Source of the DNA: Chitinophagaceae bacterium | GTDB lineage: Bacteria; Bacteroidota; Bacteroidia; Chitinophagales; Chitinophagaceae | Reading direction: 5' to 3' | Assembly (NCBI GenBank): GCA_947483345.1 | Contig: CANKNL010000041.1 | Coordinates: 1-15,496, forward strand | Length of the DNA stretch: 15,496 bases | Shown here: in pieces, positions 6,253-14,052 of the stretch | Layout: every line of letters starts with the position of its first letter | How positions within the stretch are numbered: position 1 is the stretch's first letter | Program-made: the position numbers and the translations under genes | Notes under the pieces: generated by a model | Seen by the model: the letters and a program-made list of their open reading frames with translations, nothing else | What the model was told of the DNA's origin: nothing | The model's database searches: none

Positions 6253-7605
6253 ATGGACAGTACAGCTATATCTAAAGATTTAAAAGTTAAAGTAACCAAT
6301 AAACAAATTCTGTCTATTGCATTACCCATAACGTTGGCCATACTTATTCCGCAGATCAATATGCTCACCAACAGTATATTTTTGGGCGGCCTGAGTACCG
6401 AAGCATTGGGTAATGCGGGTATTACCGGTGTATTTTATTTGATTTTTGCTGTAGCCGGGCATGGTTTAAACAATGCTTTGCAGGCTGTTTTTTCAAAATA
6501 TGCCGGCAGCGATAATCCCGAGGCCTTTAAAACCATATTGGCACAGGGCATAAGAATATGTATTCAATTTGCCGTTGCAGGCATTTTAATAACCTGGTTA
6601 ATTGCTCCATTTATATTTCAGCAGGTAGCCGACCCTAAAGCGTATCCCCAGGAAATAAGTTTTTTAAAGATCAGAATTCTGGGCCTGCCCTTTCTTTTTT
6701 TGTTTCAAATGGGAAATGCGTTTTTAGTGTCGTCGCTTAACAGCCGCTATTTAATGATCGGCTTCATCTTTGAGGCTGGTATAAATATTCTCCTCGATTA
6801 TTTATTAATAAAAGGTCGTTTCGGTTTTCCGGCATTGGGCTTCAATGGTGCTGCTATTGCATCTGTTATAGCAGAAATGGTGGGCATGATAGTCGTGCTG
6901 TTTGTTTTGTATCGCACCGGTTTAAAAAAGCAATACGGGTTGTTAAAAAATTTTACTTACAATAAAATAATCACCAAAGAAATATTAAATATTTCGGCAC
7001 CATTAATGCTGCAATATGTGATCAGTGTAACCACCTGGCTTGTATTTTTCATTTTAATAGAAGGGCTGCATGATGAAACAGCAAAAGCCATTAGTAATAC
7101 CATGCGTAATGTATTTGGGTTAATGGGTGTTTTTGTGTGGGCTTTTGCAAGTACCTGTAGTGTGATGGTAAGTAATTTAATTGGTCAGAAAAAAGAGTAT
7201 AAAGTACTTGAAGCCATCAATAAGATCATGTTTCTTAGCATTGGTTTTTGTTTGCTGATGTGTATATTGGTAAATATTTTCCCTGCTGTATTTTTTGGCT
7301 TATTTGGCCAGGGGGATGCCTTTATAGAGCAAGGCATACCGGTTCTGCGTGTTGTAAGTATTGGTTTAATGTTTATGAGTATTGCCAATATCTGGCTTAA
7401 TGGGGTTACGGGTACAGCCAAAACGAGGGTGAATTTACTGATAGAAATAGTAGCCATTAGTGTTTATCTCATCTACACCTGGTACTTTGTAAAAGTACAG
7501 TATATCTCACTTGCTATGGCCTGGAGTAATGAATTGGTTTATTGGTTAACCATCTTTATTTTCTCATTTATTTATATGCGGAGTGGAAAATGGAAGACAC
7601 CGTAA
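6253..7605 (+). CDS. MATE family multidrug/cation antiporter
   Basis: The 450-residue product is a polytopic inner-membrane protein with about 12 hydrophobic segments, matching the multidrug and toxic compound extrusion family in length and layout. A short cytosolic start (residues 1-15) precedes the first helix, LSIALPITLAILIPQINMLT. The LGGLSTEALGNAG stretch after helix 1 and the repeated half (APLMLQYVISVTTWLVFFIL, then FVWAFASTCSVMVSNLIGQ) are typical. MATE proteins export cationic drugs or metabolites in exchange for Na+ or H+; which applies cannot be told here. The gene diverges from DUF3822 across 34 bp. Its stop is 16 bp from the stop of the convergent metallopeptidase gene, with no clear terminator. 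I give no gene symbol because NorM, DinF and other branches are not separable by eye. Confidence 0.92.
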   Translation: MDSTAISKDLKVKVTNKQILSIALPITLAILIPQINMLTNSIFLGGLSTEALGNAGITGVFYLIFAVAGHGLNNALQAVFSKYAGSDNPEAFKTILAQGIRICIQFAVAGILITWLIAPFIFQQVADPKAYPQEISFLKIRILGLPFLFLFQMGNAFLVSSLNSRYLMIGFIFEAGINILLDYLLIKGRFGFPALGFNGAAIASVIAEMVGMIVVLFVLYRTGLKKQYGLLKNFTYNKIITKEILNISAPLMLQYVISVTTWLVFFILIEGLHDETAKAISNTMRNVFGLMGVFVWAFASTCSVMVSNLIGQKKEYKVLEAINKIMFLSIGFCLLMCILVNIFPAVFFGLFGQGDAFIEQGIPVLRVVSIGLMFMSIANIWLNGVTGTAKTRVNLLIEIVAISVYLIYTWYFVKVQYISLAMAWSNELVYWLTIFIFSFIYMRSGKWKTP

Positions 7606-7621
7606 TTTGGCTTGACATGTA

Positions 7622-9586
7622 TTAATGCCCCGTCCAGATATTATTTGAGAAATCGATATCCGGAAAGACTTTAGCGGCATCAAGTTCAACCTTTTTCAAT
7701 TCTTCGGTAGTAGAAAGTTTAACTGTCCAGATATTGGTATTATTCCAAATCTCAACCGGAAGTTTAACCAAACCTTTTTTACCACTCTTTGTTTCGTAAG
7801 TAATATTTACAGGCATGGCCATTTGCTCTAAATTGGCTAGGGTAACTATGGCGCCATTAGCGGCCTTATTATTTTCGTAACTAACACCAATGATTGCCTG
7901 GTTCAATAAATAATTTTCTACAAACCAACTCTTCCAGAACCAGCTCAGGTTTTCGCCTGCTGCATTATCCATCGTTCTAAAAAAATCCCATGGTGTAGGA
8001 TGTTTATAGGCCCATCGTTTAATGTATTCTTTAAAGGCATAGTCAAATCGATCGGGGCCTAATATGTCATTACGCAATAATTCCAAACCATAACCGGGTT
8101 TACGGTATAGATCATTCCCAATATTCTCTTCTCTTAATGCATCGGGTATGCTTAAAATGGGTTCTGTGTTTTCGCCAAACATAAACATGTAAGTAAACTC
8201 CATATTTTGTTTTTCATTTTTGTATTCGCCATTATTAAAATCATCATCTGCTAATGAATTGATAAACGTGTTAAATCCCTCATCCATCCAACCGTATTTT
8301 CGTTCATTACTGCCAACAATCATTGGAAACCAGGTATGGCCAAATTCATGATCGGTTACTCCAAATAGATCTTCTTTTGTAGCTTTGAAACCACAAAATA
8401 CAATGCCCGGATATTCCATCCCTCCCACATTACTGGCCACATTTACTGCCGCAGGGTATGGATACTCAAACCAACGCTTACTGTAATTTTCTATACTGCC
8501 TTTAGTGTATTCGGTGGCACGGCTCCATCCTTTTTCGCCACTGCTTTCTGCCGGGTATGCACTCATTGCCAGAGCTGTTTTACCAGATGGTAAATTAATT
8601 TTTGCTGCATCCCAGATAAAACTTTTACTGCTTGCCCAGGCCACATCACGTGCATTTTTTATTTTAAAATGCCAGGTAAGGGTTTCCTTTTTGGGCCTCG
8701 ACGAAGGATCGGTGACTTCCGATTCAGTTCTTATCATAACTGTGTTATCGCTTATTTTTGCCTGTGCCAAACGGCTTACCTGTAAAGAGGTTAATACCTC
8801 TGTTTCATTCATTAATTCCCCGCTACAAACTACAATATGAGTAGCTGGTGCCGTAATGTTTACATCAAAATCTCCATATTCCAAATAAAATTCACCGGGT
8901 CCCAGATAGGGTAAACTGTTCCATCCTTCCACATCATCAAACACACATAAACGAGGGTACCATTGTGCCACAGCGAAAATATTACCCTGCTTTGTGTTTA
9001 AGATGCCGCAACGATCAGAACCATATTCAGGTAAGGTAAAGTTGTATTCAATTTTGATTTTAATGATATCGCCTCCGGCCTGTAATGCTTTTGGCAATCT
9101 GATCTGCATACGTGTATCCGTAATGAGATAGTCGGCCGCCGTATTTTCATTTACCAATTTTACTGAACTAATTTTATAGCCACCATTAAAATTACTTTTG
9201 CTGTCGCCATACCTACTGCTGCTATTGAGCGGCATACGTGCCTGTCCCCTACTATCTTTATTGAATAAATTTTGATCTAGCTGTAGCCATAAAAAGGGTA
9301 AAGTATGCGGACTGTTATTTTTATAACTGATGATTACAGTACCTGAAATTTGATTAGTGGCCTCATTTAAAGAGGCATTAATCTGGTAATCAGCTTTGTT
9401 TTGCCAGTAGCCGGTATTGGGCTCACCGGTTGCAGAGCGGCTATTAGAATTTTGTGGCGGATAAAAATTTGGTGAAAACAAAGCATAGGGATCATACTTT
9501 GAGTCAATTGTATTTAGATTCTGAGCCGGTACTGAAATAACAGCTATGATCAGGAGAAAAAAAACACGACAAATTTTGGTTATCAT
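7622..9586 (-). CDS. Secreted M1-family (aminopeptidase N-like) zinc metallopeptidase
   Basis: The 654-residue product has a Sec signal peptide (residues 1-22, ending PAQ) and no membrane anchor, so it should act in the periplasm or outside. The N-terminal beta-rich domain (about 60-290) resembles the M1 saddle domain. The catalytic domain shows GGMEY (388-392), which corresponds to the GxMEN exopeptidase motif with Tyr replacing Asn. It also shows HEFGH (413-417) and, after exactly 18 residues, E436. The zinc ligands are therefore H413, H417 and E436, with E414 catalytic. An alpha-helical region and a final beta domain complete the chain; no type IX sorting domain is seen. The Tyr for Asn change is common in distant M1 members and may alter amino-terminus recognition, so endo- or non-aminopeptidase activity is possible. 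It follows the TPR gene by 66 bp. Confidence 0.92.
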   Translation of the reverse strand: MITKICRVFFLLIIAVISVPAQNLNTIDSKYDPYALFSPNFYPPQNSNSRSATGEPNTGYWQNKADYQINASLNEATNQISGTVIISYKNNSPHTLPFLWLQLDQNLFNKDSRGQARMPLNSSSRYGDSKSNFNGGYKISSVKLVNENTAADYLITDTRMQIRLPKALQAGGDIIKIKIEYNFTLPEYGSDRCGILNTKQGNIFAVAQWYPRLCVFDDVEGWNSLPYLGPGEFYLEYGDFDVNITAPATHIVVCSGELMNETEVLTSLQVSRLAQAKISDNTVMIRTESEVTDPSSRPKKETLTWHFKIKNARDVAWASSKSFIWDAAKINLPSGKTALAMSAYPAESSGEKGWSRATEYTKGSIENYSKRWFEYPYPAAVNVASNVGGMEYPGIVFCGFKATKEDLFGVTDHEFGHTWFPMIVGSNERKYGWMDEGFNTFINSLADDDFNNGEYKNEKQNMEFTYMFMFGENTEPILSIPDALREENIGNDLYRKPGYGLELLRNDILGPDRFDYAFKEYIKRWAYKHPTPWDFFRTMDNAAGENLSWFWKSWFVENYLLNQAIIGVSYENNKAANGAIVTLANLEQMAMPVNITYETKSGKKGLVKLPVEIWNNTNIWTVKLSTTEELKKVELDAAKVFPDIDFSNNIWTGH

Positions 9587-9652
9587 CTGAATGCTATTTG
9601 GAAGGTGAAATAAAACAGAATATATAAAAGGTATTGAATTATGTAGGTTTAT

Positions 9653-10408
9653 TTATTGCCATTCTTTTATCAAAGCCCTGCTTTTATCTTTTATACCCGG
9701 GTCGTCTTCGGTTTGTATAGGAAGTGTTATCATGAACTGCAGATAGGCAATTGCCTTAGCTTTATTATTGTTATCCTTATAGGCTTTTGCCATTTCAAAA
9801 TAATTCAAAAGAAACTCAGGCCTTAATGACCTGGCTTTTTCAAAAGCATAAATGGATTGTTTAATTGTGGCAGGTGGTAAGCCACCATATAAAAGTTTTA
9901 CCAGCGATCTTTCCAAACCATTTAAATTACTAATCTCATACTGCCACCTGCCCAATACGTGCCAGGCTTTAAAATTAGAAGGGTCATTGGTTATAGCCGC
10001 ATCAACATATTTTTTAATTTCTCTTGCATTTAATATCTTTTCCTTACCGCTTTTACTCATCGATGACCTGCCCAGAGCAATGGCCATTACACAATTGGCT
10101 TCAGAGTTATTGGGGTCTACTTTTAAGGACGTTTCGGCATAAATTCGGGCAGCGGAATAATAATCGTTTCTTAATTTGGTATTTGAAATTTCACGTTGCC
10201 CTATGCGGCTACATAATTCGCTGCACTTATTTAAAGCGTAACTGTTGGTGGCACTCAGTTTTAAAACTTCTTTAAATTTTTTAAAAGATGCTTTTTCGTC
10301 GGGTACGTGTTCCAGTCTATCGCCTTCTTTAAGCAGTGTATTAATATCTTGTGCATCACTTAGGAAAAAACTGGCATTAAAGAATAATATGGTGAGTATG
10401 AATTTCAA
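9653..10408 (-). CDS. Secreted TPR-repeat protein (RMD1-like), TTG start
   Basis: The 251-residue product begins with a signal peptide (KFILTILFFNASFFLSDAQ, residues 2-20), then helical tetratricopeptide-type repeats. Repeats are visible around residues 40-60 (FKKFKEVLKLSATNSYALNK), 85-115 (YAETSLKVDPNNSEANCVMA), 130-155 (AAITNDPSNFKAWHVLGRW) and 185-215 (AFEKARSLRPEFLLNYFEMA). The pattern resembles the bacterial relatives of regulator of microtubule dynamics protein 1. TPR proteins act as scaffolds, here presumably in the periplasm. The start is TTG at 10408, one base after the folB stop. No ATG is available in frame between the upstream stop and the repeats, and TTG places Lys at position 2 of a good signal peptide. 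Translation is likely coupled to folB. The partner is unknown; the M1 peptidase downstream is a candidate by position only. Confidence 0.82.
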   Translation of the reverse strand: MKFILTILFFNASFFLSDAQDINTLLKEGDRLEHVPDEKASFKKFKEVLKLSATNSYALNKCSELCSRIGQREISNTKLRNDYYSAARIYAETSLKVDPNNSEANCVMAIALGRSSMSKSGKEKILNAREIKKYVDAAITNDPSNFKAWHVLGRWQYEISNLNGLERSLVKLLYGGLPPATIKQSIYAFEKARSLRPEFLLNYFEMAKAYKDNNNKAKAIAYLQFMITLPIQTEDDPGIKDKSRALIKEWQ

Positions 10409-10409
10409 A

Positions 10410-10760
10410 TTAAAGGTCTTTTTTATATAGAACGCTAACTGAACCTTCTATATTTGGTATTGGAGGATTTTTTTTCTCAATTGAAACCGTTATGGATTTT
10501 ATGCGATCATCTAAAGTGGCTATTTTTTCAGCCAGGTCTTGAACCAAAGTTTCCAATAAAGGAGTTGGTATCTGCATTCGTTGTTTGATGATGTGATAGA
10601 CAGAAGCATAATTAATGGTTTGCTTAATTGTAGAGATGCTGTCATCTGCAGAAAATGAGAAAGCCACCTGTACAATGAACGTATTACCTAATAACCTTTC
10701 TTCATCATGTAAGCCATGAAAAGAATGGAAAATCAAATTGTGTAAAGTAATTGTAAACAT
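10410..10760 (-). CDS. folB: Dihydroneopterin aldolase FolB
   Basis: FolB converts 7,8-dihydroneopterin to 6-hydroxymethyl-7,8-dihydropterin and glycolaldehyde in folate synthesis. The 116 residues match the family's single T-fold domain (E. coli 122). Conserved features are FHGLHDEER (14-22, with Glu21 in the position of the pterin-contacting acidic residue), the INYASVY block (49-55), LLETLVQDLAE (68-78, with Glu70 as the pterin anchor), and EKKNPPIP near the C-terminus (95-102), which supplies the active-site lysine. It lies 101 bp downstream of trxB and one base upstream of the secreted TPR gene on the same strand. No other folate gene is in the window, so its neighbours reflect shared transcription rather than pathway. 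Confidence 0.93.
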   Translation of the reverse strand: MFTITLHNLIFHSFHGLHDEERLLGNTFIVQVAFSFSADDSISTIKQTINYASVYHIIKQRMQIPTPLLETLVQDLAEKIATLDDRIKSITVSIEKKNPPIPNIEGSVSVLYKKDL

Positions 10761-10861
10761 GATAAAAAAACAGATTATCTGGTATGAAGTGTAAATATAT
10801 TTTTTTACGATATGTTTAATTGTTGAAAGCGCGTTGGTACTTGTACTTAAAAAAATAAAAA

Positions 10862-11800
10862 CTAATGAAAACCTTTTTCACTAAGATACCGCTCGGCATC
10901 CAAAGCCGCCATGCATCCACTTCCTGCTGCTGTTACAGCCTGCCTGTAAATTTTATCCTGAACATCTCCTGCTGCAAAAACGCCTTCTACATTTGTTTTA
11001 GAGGAGCCGGGGATGGTTTTAATATAACCGGCCTCATCCATATCGATTAGGCCATTAAAAATACCTGAGTTGGGTTGATGCCCAATGGCAACAAAAAATG
11101 CACTTACAGGAATGTCCTGCAGGTCACCCGTTTTATTATTTTTAATACGAACAGATTCAACTTTTTTATCGCCTAAAATGCTATCTGTTTCACTGTTCCA
11201 GTAAATTTTTATATTTTGGGTATTGGTAACCCTGTCAATCATAACTTTACTTGCACGCATTTCATTCCGGCGAACAATCATGTGTACCTGTGAACAAATT
11301 TTAGATAAATAAAGCGCTTCTTCAGCAGCCGTATCACCTGCGCCAACTATGGCCACTTCTTTTCCTTTAAAGAAAAATCCGTCGCAAACTGCACAGGCAC
11401 TTACACCATATCCATTCAGGCGTTGCTCACTTTCAATACCAAGCCATTTGGCTGATGCACCGGTAGAAATAATTAATGCATCTGTTTCAATCCATTTCTC
11501 TTCATCAATTTCAACTTTTAGAGGTCTTGATGAAAAATCAACTTTTGTTGCCAGGCCATATCTGATATCGGCTCCCATGCGCTTAGCCTGATTTTCAAAA
11601 TGAACCATCATTTCGGGCCCCTGTATCCCATTGGGATAACCAGGATAGTTTTCTACTTCTGTAGTAATGGTTAACTGCCCTCCGGGCTGAATACCCTGAT
11701 ATAAGACCGGATTGAGACCAGCTCTTGAAGCATAAATGGCGGCAGTATAACCTGCAGGTCCGGATCCTATAATTAAACAGTGAACTTTTTCTGTTGACAT
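10862..11800 (-). CDS. trxB: Thioredoxin-disulfide reductase TrxB
   Basis: TrxB passes electrons from NADPH through FAD and a redox-active disulfide to thioredoxin. The 312-residue product has the FAD-binding GSGPAG (12-17), the redox pair CAVC (136-139) followed by DG, the NADPH-binding GAGDTA (153-158), the VRRNEMRAS segment whose arginines favour NADPH, and the C-terminal FAD motif GVFAAGDVQDK with RQAVTAAGSGCMAA. It is the low-molecular-weight bacterial type, cytoplasmic, with no extra domain. It sits 57 bp after the DUF4249 gene and 101 bp before folB on the same strand. No clear TAnnTTTG element lies in the 57-bp gap, so its promoter is not resolved. Confidence 0.96.
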   Translation of the reverse strand: MSTEKVHCLIIGSGPAGYTAAIYASRAGLNPVLYQGIQPGGQLTITTEVENYPGYPNGIQGPEMMVHFENQAKRMGADIRYGLATKVDFSSRPLKVEIDEEKWIETDALIISTGASAKWLGIESEQRLNGYGVSACAVCDGFFFKGKEVAIVGAGDTAAEEALYLSKICSQVHMIVRRNEMRASKVMIDRVTNTQNIKIYWNSETDSILGDKKVESVRIKNNKTGDLQDIPVSAFFVAIGHQPNSGIFNGLIDMDEAGYIKTIPGSSKTNVEGVFAAGDVQDKIYRQAVTAAGSGCMAALDAERYLSEKGFH

Positions 11801-11857
11801 AAATTTATGTATTGACGTATTTATTGCAATTTATGGAATATTGTTTAGTATGTTAGT

Positions 11858-12739
11858 TTAACGTGCTATTACTGTCCCGGTGTTTGATGCATAGCCGCTA
11901 AATACACCCAGTGCACCATTACTGATATTGCCAATGACTTTACCGGGTTGTGAAAAAGGATTTCCAATACTTTGCTGGTTAAATTCCCAGGTGTTCCAGA
12001 AAGTGTAAGTTGCTTTATCTATATTAGAAAGTTTAAATGAAATGGTGTCACCTCTTTTAAAAAAGCGCTCATCACCCGTTGGGAGTGGATTATTCCTATC
12101 TACCCCCTGATCTACCTGGCCTTGGTAAGTTGTGCCATCTACAACCTGGTCGTTATAAACAGAATTGTAACCGGGTAAAAAACGATCACTGTTTTTCTTT
12201 GTATAATAGCGAACATAATTGCCTAAACCGGGAGGATCAAATACCCTGGCCATTAAAATTCTTTTTGACGTATCTACATTGGGCGGAGGTAATTTTGTCC
12301 ACAGGCTGTCGGATATTTTTGTAAGTATGGGGATGGATGTTTTAGCCGTATACACCTGACCGCCTGTTTTTATGGTTAATTGATATTGTTTGTTAAACTC
12401 CCCTGTAAAGGCTGTAGAAAGATTTGCCGAATCAATACCATAATAGTAAATGAAATAACCATTACCAAAGGGTACGGCATATTCTTTTAGGGTATGGGTT
12501 AAGGTACCGTTACTCATCGTTACCTCAGCATGATGTACAAATGAATTGGCTAATATCTCGGTACTGATCACACTAAAAAAACTAAGACTTGAGCTCAGTG
12601 CAACTGTTGGCGTCTGTCCGTTTTCTATTTGGGCATCTACCACTAAAACAGGTTCAGCATATTTTAAATTGAAATCAATATTTTTTTCGCAGGAAAAAAA
12701 TATTAAACTGATTGCTGTAAGAAATAAAATGGGTTTCAT
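11858..12739 (-). CDS. DUF4249 domain-containing lipoprotein
   Basis: I choose the ATG at 12739, giving 293 residues. It starts with a lipoprotein signal peptide whose lipobox ends FFSC, with Cys17 as the likely lipidated residue. A longer frame to 12826 adds 29 residues ahead of the signal and would bury it. The mature protein opens with EKNIDFNLKYAEPVLVVDAQIENGQTP and later has a strand-rich domain with an AEVTMSNG segment and the sequence YQLTIKTGGQVYTAKTSIP, the pattern of the Bacteroidota DUF4249 family. Such proteins are usually coded beside a TonB-dependent outer-membrane receptor and are thought to help it. No receptor gene is in this window, so this is an isolated member. It lies between the sigma-gene terminator and trxB. 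Confidence 0.85.
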   Translation of the reverse strand: MKPILFLTAISLIFFSCEKNIDFNLKYAEPVLVVDAQIENGQTPTVALSSSLSFFSVISTEILANSFVHHAEVTMSNGTLTHTLKEYAVPFGNGYFIYYYGIDSANLSTAFTGEFNKQYQLTIKTGGQVYTAKTSIPILTKISDSLWTKLPPPNVDTSKRILMARVFDPPGLGNYVRYYTKKNSDRFLPGYNSVYNDQVVDGTTYQGQVDQGVDRNNPLPTGDERFFKRGDTISFKLSNIDKATYTFWNTWEFNQQSIGNPFSQPGKVIGNISNGALGVFSGYASNTGTVIAR

Positions 12740-12831
12740 AGCAACGAAATTAATTAATGATTGGTTGAATAATATCAACTTCCTGTAATTATTAGTTAAA
12801 CATTTAAAACTGATAATGGTTTTCAAAAATT

Positions 12832-12866
12832 AAAAAATCCTTCTGTTTATTGCAGAAGGATTTTTT
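12832..12866 (-). terminator. Strong hairpin terminator after rpoD
   Basis: Fourteen bases (12832-12845) pair perfectly with 12853-12866 around a seven-base loop. The GC-containing centre TCCTTCTG is flanked by A and T runs on both sides, so the structure can end transcription on either strand. It lies 21 bp past the stop of the sigma factor gene and separates it from the DUF4249 gene. Confidence 0.92.
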
Positions 12867-12887
12867 ATATCATCTTTGTAATATTGG

Positions 12888-13745
12888 TTAACCTAAATAA
12901 GCCTTTAAAGCACCACTATACCTGGCTTTTTGTAAGCGTTTGATAGCTCTTTCTTTGATCTGGCGGATGCGTTCTTTGGTTAAGTCATATTTTTGACCAA
13001 TTTGCTCAATGGTAACCCCATTTTCGCCATCCAAACCAAAGTAAGCATTAACGATTTCTGCCTCACGTGGGCTTAGTGATTTTAATACTCTGCGGATCTC
13101 ATTTTTCAATGAATCGTGCATAACATCTTCGTCGGTTTCATCTCCACCTTTGAGTAAATCGCCCATGGCTACATCCTCTGCTTCATGCACGGGGGCATCA
13201 AGGGAAGTATGACGGGTATTACTTTGAAAAATATTATTGATCTCAGTTTCACTCATCTCCAGTAATTCGGCTAATTCTTCAGTACTTGGCTCACGTTCAT
13301 GTTCCTGCTCGAAAGCCATATAGGCTTTATTAGCTTTATTGTATGTACCGATCTTGTTTTGTGGTAACCTAACTAATCTACCCTGCTCTGCCAATGCCTG
13401 TAATATGGATTGGCGAATCCACCATACAGCATATGAAATAAATTTGAAACCCTTGGTTTCGTCAAAGCGTTGAGCCGCTTTAATTAAACCGAGGTTTCCT
13501 TCATTGATCAAATCACTAAGAGAAAGGCCTTGGTGCTGGTACTGTTTTGCCACAGAAACTACGAATCGAAGGTTGGCCTGTACCAATTTGTCCAAAGCAC
13601 GCTGATCACCCATTTTAATCTTTTGGGCTAAAATGGTCTCCTCTTCGGGAGTGATCATTGAAATTTTCGAAATTTCCTGCAAATATTTCTCAACAGCCTG
13701 TGAATCACGGTTGGTAATCTGCGTTGCGATCTTAAGTTGCCTCAT
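12888..13745 (-). CDS. rpoD: Primary RNA polymerase sigma factor (RpoD/SigA, short Bacteroidota form)
   Basis: This sigma factor directs RNA polymerase to the TAnnTTTG promoters of Bacteroidota. The 285 residues are the usual short form, without region 1.1. Region 1.2 (about 15-48) has AVEKYLQEISKISMITPEEE. Region 2 (about 50-120) has ANLRFVVSVAKQYQ, the core-binding GLSLSDLINEGNLGLIKA, and the -10 melting part FDETKGFKFISYAVWWIRQSI. Region 3 follows (121-200). Region 4 (about 220-285) has LSPREAEIVNAYFG and the helix-turn-helix VTIEQIGQKYDLTKERIRQIKERA. The start at 13745 gives MRQLKIATQITNRDS, the typical N-terminus in this phylum. It has its own terminator (12832-12866) and a probable promoter element about 105 bp upstream, so the 5' leader would be long. 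Confidence 0.96.
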   Translation of the reverse strand: MRQLKIATQITNRDSQAVEKYLQEISKISMITPEEETILAQKIKMGDQRALDKLVQANLRFVVSVAKQYQHQGLSLSDLINEGNLGLIKAAQRFDETKGFKFISYAVWWIRQSILQALAEQGRLVRLPQNKIGTYNKANKAYMAFEQEHEREPSTEELAELLEMSETEINNIFQSNTRHTSLDAPVHEAEDVAMGDLLKGGDETDEDVMHDSLKNEIRRVLKSLSPREAEIVNAYFGLDGENGVTIEQIGQKYDLTKERIRQIKERAIKRLQKARYSGALKAYLG

Positions 13746-13850
13746 TGTCTTGTATTATTTTCTAAAATAGAACACTGAATAGACATCATTTGTTGGGAAA
13801 AGGTTGCAAAATAATGGTTAATGCTACTCATTTCCTGCTAAAAATGTGTG

Positions 13851-13858
13851 CAAAGTTA
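13851..13858 (-). promoter_or_regulatory. Possible -7 element for rpoD
   Basis: Read on the minus strand the bases are TAACTTTG, an exact TAnnTTTG match, about 105 bp ahead of the rpoD start. No TTG at the -33 position is evident. The match could be chance in AT-rich DNA. Confidence 0.4.
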
Positions 13859-14019
13859 ATGAAAAATAGCCGTATTTCATAATGATAGTGTATAAATGGG
13901 GTGAATGGTGGATAAATGGACTGAAAAATAGGATACCTGATTGCGGATATGAAAAACCTGATTAAATATTATTTTATTTAAATATTTGTAAGGGTTTTTA
14001 CAATCCTGCGTCATGTAAG

Positions 14020-14048
14020 TTGATTCTACTGGTTGCAGCTTATATTTG
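14020..14048 (+). promoter_or_regulatory. Promoter of the threonine aldolase gene (TTG - 18 bp - TATATTTG)
   Basis: TATATTTG at 14041-14048 matches the -7 consensus exactly, and TTG at 14020-14022 lies 18 bp ahead. The element ends four bases before the ATG at 14053. This argues against the longer reading frame that begins at that TTG, and suggests a leaderless message. Confidence 0.6.
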
Positions 14049-14052
14049 CTGT

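Larger units (their letters stand above)
13746..14052. other. Divergent intergenic region between rpoD and the threonine aldolase gene
   Basis: These 307 bases hold no gene I can support. Seen here are a minus-strand TAnnTTTG element (13858-13851) and a plus-strand one (14041-14048). There is also a set of three AATGG words (13895, 13904, 13915), two of them inside an ATAAATGG repeat spaced 20 bp. An AT-rich inverted repeat follows (13964-13970 with 13981-13987). No tRNA or riboswitch fold was recognised. Confidence 0.6.

Noticed and set aside
6219..6371. N-terminal extension of the DUF3822 gene on the minus strand up to 6371
   Set aside because: It would overlap the MATE coding region and promoter; the ATG at 6218 gives the normal family length.
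7606..7621. Terminator between the convergent MATE and metallopeptidase genes
   Set aside because: Only 16 bp, with no stem-loop or T run.
8505..8840. Plus-strand 111-codon open frame inside the metallopeptidase gene
   Set aside because: Antisense shadow of a well-supported conserved gene; composition looks like a reverse reading.
9852..10430. Several plus-strand frames opposite the TPR gene
   Set aside because: All are reverse readings of the TPR protein gene without recognisable features.
12740..12826. N-terminal extension of the DUF4249 gene to 12826
   Set aside because: It adds 29 polar residues before a clear lipoprotein signal peptide; the ATG at 12739 places the lipobox cysteine at residue 17.
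14020..14052. TTG start of the threonine aldolase gene
   Set aside because: The extra 11 residues run across a perfect -7 promoter element and do not belong to the family start, which is MISDLRSDT-like.
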